Assembly: GCF_008327685.1 (NCBI RefSeq)
Contig: NZ_BDDE01000034.1
Coordinates: 19,829 to 83,828, forward strand
DNA: 64,000 nt
Direction of reading: 5' to 3'
DNA from: Actinomadura sp. K4S16
GTDB taxonomy: Bacteria > Actinomycetota > Actinomycetes > Streptosporangiales > Streptosporangiaceae
Shown: positions 41,646-50,285 of the stretch, piece after piece
Layout of the letters: each line of letters starts with the position of its first letter
How positions within the stretch are numbered: the stretch's first letter is position 1
The notes under the pieces: generated by a model
Seen by the model: the letters and a program-made list of their open reading frames with translations, nothing else
What the model was told of the DNA's origin: nothing
Databases searched by the model: none
Made by a program: the position numbers and the translations under genes

Positions 41646-42560
41646 ATGGGCGGATGGACGGCCCGCGACATCCCGGATCTGCGCGGGCGGCGGGCGATCG
41701 TGACCGGCGCCAACAGCGGCATCGGCTACCACACCGCGCTCCAGCTCGCGCGGCACGGCGCCTCCGTGGTGCTGGCCTGCCGCAGCGCCGAACGCGGCCG
41801 GGCCGCCGTCGAGCGGATGAAGGCCGCCGCGCCGGAGGCCGATCTCGTCCTCGCCTCCCTGGACCTCGCCGACCTGGCGTCCGTCCGGGACTTCGCGTCC
41901 CGGTACGGCGAGGCCCCGCTCGACATCCTGGTCAACAACGCCGGGGTCATGGCGATCCCGCGCCGCTCCACCGCCGACGGCTTCGAGATGCAGTTCGGCA
42001 CCAACCACCTGGGCCACTTCGCGCTGACCGGGCTCCTGCTGCCCGCGCTGCGCGCCGCCCCGTCCGCCCGCGTCGTGACCGTCACCTCGGGCTTCGCCTG
42101 GACGGGCCGCCTCGACTTCGACGACCTGCAGGGCGAGCGCCGGTACCGCAAGTGGGCCGCCTACGGCCAGGCCAAGCTCGCCAACCTCGTCTTCGCCAAG
42201 GAACTGGACCGGCGCGTCCCCGAGGTGACCAGCGTCGCCGCCCACCCCGGGTACGCCGCGACCAACCTCCAGCAGACGGGGCCGCGCATGCAGGGCAGCA
42301 CCCTCATGGAGAAGGCCACGGGACTCGGCAACGCGGTGTTCGCGCAGTCCGCCGCCGCGGGCGCGCTCCCGTCCCTCTACGCCGCGACGGCGCCGGACGT
42401 GCGCGGCGGCGCCTGCTACGGGCCCCGCCTGTTCCAGTACCGCGGCGCCCCGGCCAAGGTCGCCACGCCCAAGCAGGCGGACCAGCCCGGCCTGGGCGAG
42501 CGCCTCTGGGAGGTGTCCGAGGCCCTCACGGGCGTCACCTACGCCGAGACGCCCGCCTAG
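41646..42560 (+). CDS. Short-chain dehydrogenase, retinol-dehydrogenase-like
   Basis: A 304-aa classical-type SDR. The cofactor loop is IVTGANSGIGYHTALQLARHG. The Arg after VVLACRS favours NADP(H). NNAGVM, VTSG (catalytic Ser region) and YGQAKLANLVF (catalytic Tyr/Lys, YxxxK) follow, with HPGYAATNLQ after. This sub-group is often annotated oxidoreductase or protochlorophyllide-reductase-like; the real substrate is unknown. SD GGAGGTG before the ATG. Convergent with ogt, 12 bp apart. Confidence 0.9.
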   Translation: MGGWTARDIPDLRGRRAIVTGANSGIGYHTALQLARHGASVVLACRSAERGRAAVERMKAAAPEADLVLASLDLADLASVRDFASRYGEAPLDILVNNAGVMAIPRRSTADGFEMQFGTNHLGHFALTGLLLPALRAAPSARVVTVTSGFAWTGRLDFDDLQGERRYRKWAAYGQAKLANLVFAKELDRRVPEVTSVAAHPGYAATNLQQTGPRMQGSTLMEKATGLGNAVFAQSAAAGALPSLYAATAPDVRGGACYGPRLFQYRGAPAKVATPKQADQPGLGERLWEVSEALTGVTYAETPA

Positions 42561-42572
42561 CGCGGCCCGTGG

Positions 42573-43115
42573 TCACGGGCCCCGGCTGATGTCCCAGTCG
42601 AGGGTGGCGGGGACGGAGCCTTCGAGGGTGAGGAGCCAGCGCTTGACCTCCACGCCGGAGCCGCCGCTGTAGCCGCCGAGGCCGTTCGAGGCGACGACGC
42701 GGTGGCACGGGACGATCAGGGGGATCGGGTTGCCGCCCATCACCTGGCCGATGACCTGGGCATGGACACCGGTTCCGCTGCGCTCTCCCAGCTCGCCGTA
42801 GGTCAGGACCCGCCCGTACGGGACGGTCTCGTACAGCGTCGAGAGCACCTGCCGCTGGACGTCGGACGTGAGCCGCCAGTCGATGGGCAGTTCGAAGTGC
42901 TTCAGGTCGCCGGCGAAGTAGTCGCGCAGCGCCGCCAGGGCGGGGGCCAGGCGGCCGGGGGCGTCCACGACCGGCAGCCCGGCCGCCTTGGCGGTGCGGG
43001 CGCGGGCGGCCGGGGTGTCGTGGAAGTGCAGCGCGACGACGCCCGTCTCGGTCTCGGCGACGAGCAGGCGGCCGAGCACGGTGTCGACCGTGCCGAACGC
43101 AAGGGTCTCGGTCAT
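42573..43115 (-). CDS. ogt: Methylated-DNA-[protein]-cysteine S-methyltransferase
   Basis: A 180-aa suicide alkyltransferase that removes O6-alkyl groups from guanine. The active site is IPLIVPCHRVVASNGLGGYSGG, where the PCHR Cys accepts the alkyl group and Asn/Ser follow. The upstream HTH helix VPYGRVLTYGELGERSGTGVHAQVIGQVMGGNPIP is clear. The length fits Ogt rather than an Ada fusion. ATG 43115 with AAGGAG SD. Confidence 0.93.
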   Translation of the reverse strand: MTETLAFGTVDTVLGRLLVAETETGVVALHFHDTPAARARTAKAAGLPVVDAPGRLAPALAALRDYFAGDLKHFELPIDWRLTSDVQRQVLSTLYETVPYGRVLTYGELGERSGTGVHAQVIGQVMGGNPIPLIVPCHRVVASNGLGGYSGGSGVEVKRWLLTLEGSVPATLDWDISRGP

Positions 43116-43169
43116 TGTTCAGCGCTCCTTCCCGCCGGGCTCAGCGTCCCATATCGGACCGGCGCTTCC

Positions 43170-43216
43170 GTCAACACCGTGTACTCGGGTCAACACCGGT
43201 ACTCGGGTCAACACCG
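43170..43216. repeat. Short tandem repeats upstream of ogt
   Basis: GTCAACACCG occurs three times (43170, 43189, 43207). The first two copies are each followed by TGTACTCGG or GTACTCGG, giving 18-19-bp units. It lies in the region between ogt and the gene ending at 43227. Confidence 0.8.
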
Positions 43217-43226
43217 CCGCGGGCCC

Positions 43227-45869
43227 TCACGTTGCGAGCGTGCGGTGCAGGCGGGCGGACTCCTTCACCAGGCGGCTGGAGCCGCCGCGCGCCGCGACGT
43301 CCTGGACGGCCGGGATCGCGCCCCTGGCGCCGGTCGCCTCCGCCAGGCGGGTCGCCAGGGCGAGGAGGTCGGGCATGCCGGTCGCGGCGCGCTCGCCGGG
43401 GGCCGGCAGCGCGTGCGGGAGCGCCGCGGCGAGGATCGTCCACACGCCGGAGTGCCCGCCGCCGTCGGCGGCGGCCGTGAGGGCCTTGACGGCGCGGGGG
43501 AGGACGAGGCGCTTCAGCGCGGCGAGGCGTCCGAGGGCCGTTCCCGTCTCGGCGGCGGGCAGGGCGCCCCGGGCGCTGAGGACGAGGAGCGCCTCGACCG
43601 CGTCGGCGCGCTCGTTCTGGCTCTGGTGGGCGAGCACGTGGGCGAGCAGCGTCCCGGTGGCGGAACCGGTGGGCCCGTCGGCCTCCGCCAGGTCGAGCAT
43701 GATGGCGCCCTGGTCCAGGTCGATCTCGTCCGCTCCCGCCAGGTGGGGGACGAGATGCGCGGCAGCCACCTCGCGGTGGGACGGCAGGACCGACGGCCAG
43801 AACCCCTGGGCCGAACTGATCCCCGCCGTCCCGAAGTCCGTCCAGCCGTCTTCGGGGAAGGCGCACAGGTGGGCGATGTCGGAGCCACCGGGGACGTCCA
43901 CTGTGGACAGGACCCGGCTCGGCAGCCGGACCGTCCGGCCGCGGACGGCCGCCAGGGGTTTGTCGAGGATCGCGCACTCGACGGCGGGGTCGGCTAGGCC
44001 GCCGTCCGCCAGCCACGCCGCGAGGGTCTGGCCGGCCTTGGACTCCAGCTGTCCCGCGCGCGCCGCGGCGGCCGGGTCGATCTCGCGGGGCACGCGCAGC
44101 ATCGCCTGCATGAGGTCGGCGCGCCCCGGCTCGGCGCCCGCCGCCTCGATCCTCTCGAGCCGCGCGACCAGGACGCCGGGGTCGACGTGGCCGCTGCCCT
44201 CGGTCGGGGTCGCGAGGAGGACGGGCACCCTCCCCACCGCGGACGCGATCTCGTGCCTGCGCAGGGTGAGGAAGCGCTCCAGCTGCGGGTCGAACACCGT
44301 CCCGGACTTGCGGGACCGCCCCTTCAGCAGGGAGGTGAGCGCCTCGACAAGGCCGTGCGACCTCGGCGGGCGCAGGAGGCTCTGCACCGGGAACGCGATC
44401 CAGCTCGCCCGGACAAAGTTGCGCCAGTACGCGTGGTCGTCGCCGTCCAGGATCCAGCGCGCGCGGTCGGCGGCGGGTTTCCGGAGCGCCGCGCGCGTCC
44501 CCTCCGGGTCGCGGTAGGCGTACTCGACGAGCGCGGCCAGGAAGCGTTCGGACGTGCGCCACTCCTCGTCGGCCCGCAGCAGGACCGCGAACTCCTCGGC
44601 CAGTTCGGCGAGGGAGCCGATCGGGACGGGCGCCTCGCGCGGGGTGAAGGGCGGCGGGCCGGGGGACGGCTCGGGAGCGGCCGCCGCCTCGACCTCGCCG
44701 AACGCCCCCGCGATCGGCTCGCGCAGGACGGCCGGCAGGTCGCCCGCGGCGGCGCGGATCTCCTGGTGGACGGCCTTGCTCGCGTGGCCCGCGTGCTTGA
44801 CCGCGAGCGCGACGGCGCGTTCGCGCAGGTCGAGGGCGTCCGAGGTGAACACGGCCGTGACGGCGCGCAGGGTGGCGTCGACCCGGTCGCGCTTGCGGGC
44901 CGTGCGGTCGAGCCAGGTCAGCGCGGCCTGGACGAGCTTCTTCTCGGGGCGGAACAGCAGCGCGCCCGCGGCCTCGTCGAACAACCCGGCGTCGAGCCGT
45001 CCCAGGTCGTCGACCCGGCGGACCTGGCGCAGGGCGAGGCCGGCGACGGTGGAGGGCGCGGCCGGGAGCAGGCGGACGTAGTCGCGGGCGCGGGCGGCCG
45101 TCTCGTCGTCGGTCGGCTCCAGCGCGTCGTGCAGCGCGATGAACCAGCGCAGGTCGCGGGCGGTGCCGCCGCGAAGGAAGCGGCTGACGCAGCCGTCCAG
45201 CAGGAGGGTGCGGTCGAGCCGCCCGGCTTCGGCCATGGCGGCCAGGGTGCCGGCCCAGGTGCCCTTGCGCGCCCTGTCCCACCGGAGTCTCGCCTCGTCC
45301 TCGGCGAGGGCGCCGCCAACGGCCTCGACCTCGAACAGCCTCGGGACGAGCACGTCGAGGAACGGGTCGTCGGCCCGGGGAAGGGCGCGCTCGGTCACCC
45401 AGCTGACGACGAAACCGTCAGATTCTGGGACGATCCCGGCCGATTTGGCCAGGGTCGCCGCGATGTGCCACTGAGCCCGCTCGCCGCCGGACAGGCGGAT
45501 GCGGGCGGCGACGCGGTGCGCGACGTCGGCGCGCCATTCGTCCGGGCGCGCGGCGGTGACCTCGCACAGGGCCGCGCGGAAGTCGGCGAAGTCGTCCCGG
45601 GTCCACCACAGCCGCAGCTCCCGGCGGCACAGCCACGCGGCCGCGGCCGCGGCACCGCCGAACGTGCCCGCCCCGAGGACCAGAAGCGGCCCGAACGCCT
45701 CGCGGTCCAGCCAGCCGTACTCCGTCGCGGCGCGCATCGCCTTCAGCCGGTCGGGCAGGTCCTTCGCGATGGCGCGGCGGCCGGCCTCGTCGAGCTCGCC
45801 GGCCAGGCGCACCGTCTGCGCCAGGTCGCCGGCGTCGATCGCCTTCTGGAACTCGTCCGGGGCCCTCAT
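43227..45869 (-). CDS. Large HEAT-like protein, DUF6493-type, partner of SWIM protein
   Basis: An 880-aa soluble, helix-rich, Ala/Leu/Arg-rich protein with no catalytic motif I can see. The N-terminal part (EFQKAIDAGDLAQTVRLAGELDEAGRRAIAKDLPDRL) and the long alpha-helical repeats (LLLDGCVSRFLRGGTARDLRWFIALHDAL, RERAVALAVKHAGH) suggest a HEAT/ARM-type scaffold. I associate this architecture with the DUF6493 family from memory. Its ATG overlaps the SWIM gene stop (ATGA), so the two are coupled and probably form a complex. The C-terminal repeats have degenerate Ala-rich runs. Related SWIM plus repeat-protein pairs occur near MoxR/VWA genes in other genomes, but none is adjacent here. Confidence 0.75.
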   Translation of the reverse strand: MRAPDEFQKAIDAGDLAQTVRLAGELDEAGRRAIAKDLPDRLKAMRAATEYGWLDREAFGPLLVLGAGTFGGAAAAAAWLCRRELRLWWTRDDFADFRAALCEVTAARPDEWRADVAHRVAARIRLSGGERAQWHIAATLAKSAGIVPESDGFVVSWVTERALPRADDPFLDVLVPRLFEVEAVGGALAEDEARLRWDRARKGTWAGTLAAMAEAGRLDRTLLLDGCVSRFLRGGTARDLRWFIALHDALEPTDDETAARARDYVRLLPAAPSTVAGLALRQVRRVDDLGRLDAGLFDEAAGALLFRPEKKLVQAALTWLDRTARKRDRVDATLRAVTAVFTSDALDLRERAVALAVKHAGHASKAVHQEIRAAAGDLPAVLREPIAGAFGEVEAAAAPEPSPGPPPFTPREAPVPIGSLAELAEEFAVLLRADEEWRTSERFLAALVEYAYRDPEGTRAALRKPAADRARWILDGDDHAYWRNFVRASWIAFPVQSLLRPPRSHGLVEALTSLLKGRSRKSGTVFDPQLERFLTLRRHEIASAVGRVPVLLATPTEGSGHVDPGVLVARLERIEAAGAEPGRADLMQAMLRVPREIDPAAAARAGQLESKAGQTLAAWLADGGLADPAVECAILDKPLAAVRGRTVRLPSRVLSTVDVPGGSDIAHLCAFPEDGWTDFGTAGISSAQGFWPSVLPSHREVAAAHLVPHLAGADEIDLDQGAIMLDLAEADGPTGSATGTLLAHVLAHQSQNERADAVEALLVLSARGALPAAETGTALGRLAALKRLVLPRAVKALTAAADGGGHSGVWTILAAALPHALPAPGERAATGMPDLLALATRLAEATGARGAIPAVQDVAARGGSSRLVKESARLHRTLAT

Positions 45870-47239
45870 CGGACGGCCTCCACAGCGGTCTCGCGGCGGA
45901 CGATCCGCGCGGCGAGGACGTGCTTGCACGGGCCGCGCTCGCCCCGATGGTCGTACCACCATGGACAGGTGCAGGTGGCCCGGTCGCCGTCGAAGCGGAC
46001 CCGGCGCTCACCGCCGTTGCTGAGGACGACCGCCGCGTCCTCGGCGGTGAACCGCACCGCGCCCTCCGCGACCAGCGCGCGCGCCGAACGCAGCCGCGGG
46101 TTGAGGTCGGCCACCCGCGCCGGGTCGTAGGGCAGTTCGCGATGGAAGAACGCGGCCTCGGCGGCGTCGAAGCCGACGCGGCCGGACGTCCCGAGCTGGA
46201 CCAGCGCCGCCCTCGTCCGCGCGGGGGTGAGCCCCGACCGCTCGGCCAGCAGGCCCGGCTCCACCCGCGGCTCGAAGGACAGCAGCGCGCCGAGCAGGTC
46301 GGCGTCCGCCGCCGCCTCGTCGGTCGAGACGGCGTCCAGCACGGCGCCCTCCCCGGAGAAGCCGCGCGAGTGCTGCGGCGACAGCGTCAGGACGTACCGC
46401 ATGCCGGGCAGCTCCAGCTCCCAGACGCTCGCCACCGGCCCGCTCCCGGCGGCGACGGGCGGCCCGTAGACGCGCAGCGCCTTCGCGAAGCGCAGCAGCG
46501 GCTGCATCGTCCGGAGCCGGTCGGGTCCGGCCAGGCAGACCGCGCCGGGGGACGGGCGCGCCGCGACCCGCAGCGTCCGGCCCGCCGGAACCGCCCACAG
46601 CGGCTCGCGCCCCCCGCGCGGCAGCGACCGCAGGAACCGCACCGCGTCGGCCGCGCTCAGCTCCCCGCGCGGGTCGAACCCGGCCGTGATGACCTGGACT
46701 TCGGCGAAGCCCCGGAGCCAGCGGTCGGGCAGCGGGACCTTCTTCTCCACCACGGCCCCGTCCAGCGTGGTGACGGCCATCTCCCCGGCGCCGACCGCCA
46801 GGTGCAGCGGATCGGACCCCCCCACCCGGGCGAGCGCCTCGCGCAGGGGCCCGTTCACGTCCACGTTCGTCGTGCCGCGCTCGTGGACCTCGCCGTCCAG
46901 CGCCGGTTCGAGGACGTCCAGCCGCGCGTACACGCCGCCGCAGGCGGAGAAGGACTCCATCCGGATCCGGTCGCCGCTGCACGTGACGACCGGATCCCGG
47001 AACGCAGTGGGACGCGGCTGGTGGTACCTGGTCTGGGCGACGTCGGCCAGCGCGAGCAGGCCGGCCGCCGCGGGCGCCGCCTGCGTCAGCACGCCGCTGA
47101 AGAAGTGCGGGTTCGCCTGCGGCCCGCTGCTCGTCGTCCCGCCGGACGTGGAGAGCCCCAGGAGCCCCTCGTCCAGGCCGGACGGCCTCGTGTACCGGTA
47201 CGACTGCGCGGCCCCTGCCGCCACCGTGCTGCTCGCCAT
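45866..47239 (-). CDS. SWIM zinc-finger protein
   Basis: A 457-aa protein. The SWIM motif is near the C-terminus: CTCPWWYDHRGERGPCKHVLAARIV, giving CxC...CxH zinc ligands. It is preceded by RRVRFDGDRATC, the usual strand before the finger. The N-terminal ~400 residues are a mostly uncharacterised mixed fold. ATG 47239 was chosen because the next upstream in-frame start is a TTG with no SD, and a minus-strand TACGTT lies 7 nt before the ATG (leaderless). First gene of a two-gene operon with the large repeat protein. Confidence 0.85.
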   Translation of the reverse strand: MASSTVAAGAAQSYRYTRPSGLDEGLLGLSTSGGTTSSGPQANPHFFSGVLTQAAPAAAGLLALADVAQTRYHQPRPTAFRDPVVTCSGDRIRMESFSACGGVYARLDVLEPALDGEVHERGTTNVDVNGPLREALARVGGSDPLHLAVGAGEMAVTTLDGAVVEKKVPLPDRWLRGFAEVQVITAGFDPRGELSAADAVRFLRSLPRGGREPLWAVPAGRTLRVAARPSPGAVCLAGPDRLRTMQPLLRFAKALRVYGPPVAAGSGPVASVWELELPGMRYVLTLSPQHSRGFSGEGAVLDAVSTDEAAADADLLGALLSFEPRVEPGLLAERSGLTPARTRAALVQLGTSGRVGFDAAEAAFFHRELPYDPARVADLNPRLRSARALVAEGAVRFTAEDAAVVLSNGGERRVRFDGDRATCTCPWWYDHRGERGPCKHVLAARIVRRETAVEAVR

Positions 47240-47287
47240 GCCGGGAAACGTAGGGCTCGGTACCGACAAATCAGAGCGAATCCGCGA

Positions 47288-48526
47288 TCAGGGGAGCTGG
47301 CCGGGGAAGAGCAGCGCCAGCTCCCGCGGGTAGGTGGCGATGAGGCGGAGCTCGTCGTCGGTCAGGGGACGGCCCGTCTGGGCGTTGCAGAGCTGGACGA
47401 GCTGGAAGGCGAGGTCCTCGTCGGCGGGCTCGACGCCGAGGCCGTCCATCACGTGCCGGAAGCCCGCCTTGCCGCCGTACTCGCCGGTCAGCACGACGCG
47501 TCCGGGACGAGCGTGCCAGTCCGCCGGGAAGGGGCCGAGGGTCGCCTCGTCGTACAGCTCGTAGTTGCCGTGGTCCTTCAACGCGCCGTCGGCGTGGATG
47601 CCGGACTCGTGCGCGAACGCGTTCCGCCCGACGCCGACCTGGTTGTAGGGGAGCGGCTGGCCGAACGCGTAGCTCGCCCACAGCGCGAACCGCCGCGCCC
47701 ACGCGAGGTCGATCGGATCGCCGAACTCGGCGCGCCCCTCAAGGCCGAAGCCGTGCCGGAACGCGAGGATCGTCGACAGCAGGTCGGCGTTGCCCGAACG
47801 CTCGCCGATGCCGTTCACGCACGTGTTGATCCAGGCGTCCTGCCCGGCCTCCAGGTCGCCGAGCGCGCCGCTGACGGAGTTGGCGACGGCCATGCCGAGG
47901 TCGTTGTGGCAGTGGGTCTCGACCGGCATCGCCGTGGCGGAGGCGAGCTTGGCGAAGCGCTCCCGGATGCGCTCCGGCGTGTCGCCGCCGATCGTGTCGC
48001 AGTACCGGACGCGGTCGGCGCCGGCCTCCTTCGCGGCCAGCGCGAACTCGGTGAGGAACCCGTCGTCGGTGCGCGAGCCGTCCTCGGCGTTGACACCGAC
48101 CGTCCGCGCGCCGCCCGCCTTGGCCGCGCGGACCGCCGCGACCATCTCCCGGATGATCGCGTCGCGGTCGAGCCGGCCCCGGAACTTGTTGGCGATCATG
48201 TAGTCGGACGTCGAGATCGACAGGTTGTAGTGCGCGAGCCCGGTCTCCCCGGCCCGCACCCGAACGGCCTTCTCGACGTCCGCGGCGACGCCCCGGCACC
48301 ACCCCGACAGGCGCAGGCCCCCGAACGCGCCCGCCTCGGCCAGGGCGATCTGCGCCCGGACGTAGGGGACCTCGTGGAACAGGAACGGGAAGCCGATCTC
48401 CGACTGCGCCACGCCCAGCCGTCCCAGGTAGAAGTTGACCATCGTCTTGCCGAACTTGGACAGGCCCGTCCGGGCCGTCTGGACGCCGTCGCGGTTGGTG
48501 ACGTCCAGGAAGTGAATCTGTGGCAT
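47288..48526 (-). CDS. Homocitrate/2-isopropylmalate synthase-like aldolase
   Basis: A 412-aa DRE-TIM metallolyase. VTNRDGVQTARTG replaces the usual RDGxQ loop start with the catalytic Arg-Asp. HCHNDLGMAVANSVSGAL is the metal-binding HxHxD-like signature, and NGIGERSGNADLLSTIL is the second family motif. ESGIHADGALKD follows in the C-terminal accessory part. There is no LeuA-type regulatory domain, so it is short relative to LeuA (~570 aa) and nearer to homocitrate synthase-like enzymes (~380-420 aa). It would condense acetyl-CoA with a 2-oxo acid. ATG 48526. Divergent from the HTH-citrate synthase fusion and sharing an AT-rich operator region. The exact acceptor is undetermined. Confidence 0.85.
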   Translation of the reverse strand: MPQIHFLDVTNRDGVQTARTGLSKFGKTMVNFYLGRLGVAQSEIGFPFLFHEVPYVRAQIALAEAGAFGGLRLSGWCRGVAADVEKAVRVRAGETGLAHYNLSISTSDYMIANKFRGRLDRDAIIREMVAAVRAAKAGGARTVGVNAEDGSRTDDGFLTEFALAAKEAGADRVRYCDTIGGDTPERIRERFAKLASATAMPVETHCHNDLGMAVANSVSGALGDLEAGQDAWINTCVNGIGERSGNADLLSTILAFRHGFGLEGRAEFGDPIDLAWARRFALWASYAFGQPLPYNQVGVGRNAFAHESGIHADGALKDHGNYELYDEATLGPFPADWHARPGRVVLTGEYGGKAGFRHVMDGLGVEPADEDLAFQLVQLCNAQTGRPLTDDELRLIATYPRELALLFPGQLP

Positions 48527-48535
48527 GCCCTCAGA

Positions 48536-48564
48536 TTGACACCGGCAACGATATGTATCAATAT
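48536..48564 (+). promoter_or_regulatory. Promoter for HTH-citrate synthase gene
   Basis: TTGACA (48536-48541), 17-bp spacer, CAATAT (48559-48564), a close sigma-70-type match. The -10 lies inside the palindrome described next. Confidence 0.8.
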
Positions 48565-48580
48565 TGACGAAAATCAATAT
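48558..48580. promoter_or_regulatory. AT-rich palindromic operator between divergent genes
   Basis: TCAATATTGA (48558-48567) is a perfect 10-bp palindrome. ATATTGA (48561-48567) also pairs with TCAATAT (48574-48580) across CGAAAA. These AT-rich arms stand out in the GC-rich sequence and overlap the -10/+1 of the citrate synthase gene. The likely binder is the fusion protein's own HTH (inference). Confidence 0.75.
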
Positions 48581-48592
48581 CCAGGGAGCGGG

Positions 48593-49810
48593 ATGGCGGA
48601 GGAAGAGCAGCTCAGCGGGTGGATCGACGCCAAGGCGGCGGCGGAACGCCTCGGTGTGAAGCCCGCCACGCTGTACGCGTACGTGAGCCGGGGCGTCCTG
48701 CGGCGCAGGCACGCGCCGGACGGCCGACGGAGCCTGTTCGACGCCGCCCAGGTGGAGGAGCTCGCCAGGCGCGGCAGGCCCCGCCGCCCGCCCGGCCCCG
48801 GCGAGCTGGCGATCGAGTCGGCGATCACCGCGCTCGGCGCCGACCGGCACTACTACCGGGGCCGCGACGTCCTGGAGATGGCCGGGAGCCGGGCGTTCGA
48901 GGACGTCGCCGGCTGGCTGTGGCACGGCCGCGACGCGCGCGAGGAGCCCTGGCGGGCCAGGGCGGACGGCGTCGCCGCGGCCGTCGCGGCCCAGTCCGGG
49001 CTGCCGCCGGACCTCCTCCCGCTCGACCGGCTCCACCTGATCGTCGCCGCGCTCGCCGCGACCGACCCGCTGCGCCACCACCTCGACCCCGAGGGCGTCA
49101 CCGCGACCGGCCGGGCGCTGATCGCCGGTCTCGTCGAGGCCCTGCCCGCCGCGAACCGGGCCCCCGGCGCCGAGCGCGTCGCCGAGCGGCTCTGGAACCG
49201 GCTGTGCCCGCGCCCGCCCGAGGACGCCGGGCTGCTGCGCGCCTTCGAGGCCGCCATGATCCTGCTGGCCGACCACGAACTGGCCGCGTCGACGGTCGCG
49301 GCGCGGGTCGCCGCGTCCGTGCGCGCCGACCCCTACGCGGTCGTCGCGTCCGGCCTCGGGGTCCTGAGCGGGCCGCTGCACGGCGGCGCCTCCTACGGTG
49401 CGGAACGCCTGCTCGCCGAGGTCTCCGACCCGGCGTCGGCGTCCCGCGTGATCGGGGAGCGGCTGCGCGGCGGCGAGCGCGTGCCCGGGTTCGGGCACGC
49501 CGTCTACAAGTCCGGCGACGGGCGCGCCGCGCTGCTGATGGACCTCGTCCGCGCCGCGGCGCCGGGCCACGACCGGCTCGCCGCCGCGGAGGCCGTCCTG
49601 GACGAGGCCGCCCGGCGCCGCCTCCCCGCGCCCAACGTCGACTTCTCCCTGGCGACGCTCGGCGCGGTCGCGGGGCTCGTCCCGGGGGCCGGCGAGGCCC
49701 TCTTCGCCGTCGCACGGACCGCCGGCTGGCTCGCCCACGCGCTGGAGGAGTACGGCCGGCGCGGCCCGCTGCGTCCCCGCGCGGTCTACACGGGACCGGA
49801 GCCGTCCTGA
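48593..49810 (+). CDS. Citrate synthase with N-terminal DNA-binding HTH domain
   Basis: A 405-aa fusion. Residues about 8-55 form a MerR/excisionase-like winged HTH (GWIDAKAAAERLGVKPATLY, AYVSRGVLRRRHAPDGRRSL, FDAAQVEELARRG), followed by a Pro/Arg linker. The rest is a citrate synthase fold with all three catalytic positions: LSGPLHGGASYGAERLL (His), GFGHAVYKSGDGR (His) and PNVDFSLATLG (Asp). The acyl acceptor could be oxaloacetate or another 2-oxo acid. Together with the divergent homocitrate-synthase-like gene and the operator between them, this suggests an enzyme that is also, or was once, a transcription regulator of its partner. ATG 48593 with GGGAGCGGG SD. Confidence 0.9.
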   Translation: MAEEEQLSGWIDAKAAAERLGVKPATLYAYVSRGVLRRRHAPDGRRSLFDAAQVEELARRGRPRRPPGPGELAIESAITALGADRHYYRGRDVLEMAGSRAFEDVAGWLWHGRDAREEPWRARADGVAAAVAAQSGLPPDLLPLDRLHLIVAALAATDPLRHHLDPEGVTATGRALIAGLVEALPAANRAPGAERVAERLWNRLCPRPPEDAGLLRAFEAAMILLADHELAASTVAARVAASVRADPYAVVASGLGVLSGPLHGGASYGAERLLAEVSDPASASRVIGERLRGGERVPGFGHAVYKSGDGRAALLMDLVRAAAPGHDRLAAAEAVLDEAARRRLPAPNVDFSLATLGAVAGLVPGAGEALFAVARTAGWLAHALEEYGRRGPLRPRAVYTGPEPS

Positions 49811-49873
49811 TCGTCCGCGCGCCGGGGCGGGGCCGGGGCCGCGGTCCGCGCGGGCGGGGGTAGGCTCGTTGAC

Positions 49874-50230
49874 GTGCGACGGTTCCTCACCCCAGGCTGG
49901 CTCGGGCTGCACGCGCTCGCGATCGTGCTGTGCGGCGCGTTCATCGGCTTCGGCTGGTGGCAGTTCGACCGCGCCCAGGGCGGCAACGACCGCAGCTGGG
50001 CCTACACGTTCGAGTGGCCGATCTTCGCGATCTTCGTGATCGTGATGTGGGTCAAGATGATCCGGGACGAGCGCGCCGGAGTGCGGCCCGCCCCGCGCAG
50101 CATCGAGGAGCCCGCGGAGGCCGAGGTCAAGCGGGAGATCATCCGGCAGCAGGAGGAAGAGGACCCCGCGCTCGCGGCCTACAACCGCTACCTCGCGCGG
50201 CTCAACTCCGAGAGCCGCGGGCGCGGCTGA
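49874..50230 (+). CDS. Small two-helix membrane protein, unknown
   Basis: A 118-aa protein. FLTPGWLGLHALAIVLCGAFIGFGWWQFDRAQGG is a first membrane helix whose ending resembles the SURF1 start, but the SURF1 domain is absent. WPIFAIFVIVMWVKMIRDERAG is a second helix. A charged cytoplasmic tail (EVKREIIRQQEEEDPALAAYNRYLARL) follows. GTG 49874 lies 7 nt after TAGGCT, so it is probably leaderless. It is often seen upstream of a DUF3817 gene in actinobacteria (from memory), as here. Confidence 0.8.
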   Translation: MRRFLTPGWLGLHALAIVLCGAFIGFGWWQFDRAQGGNDRSWAYTFEWPIFAIFVIVMWVKMIRDERAGVRPAPRSIEEPAEAEVKREIIRQQEEEDPALAAYNRYLARLNSESRGRG

Positions 50231-50285
50231 CCCGCGTCCCGCACACCCCGCCCCGAGGGGCCGCTGAACGAAAGGTGCGTTTGCT

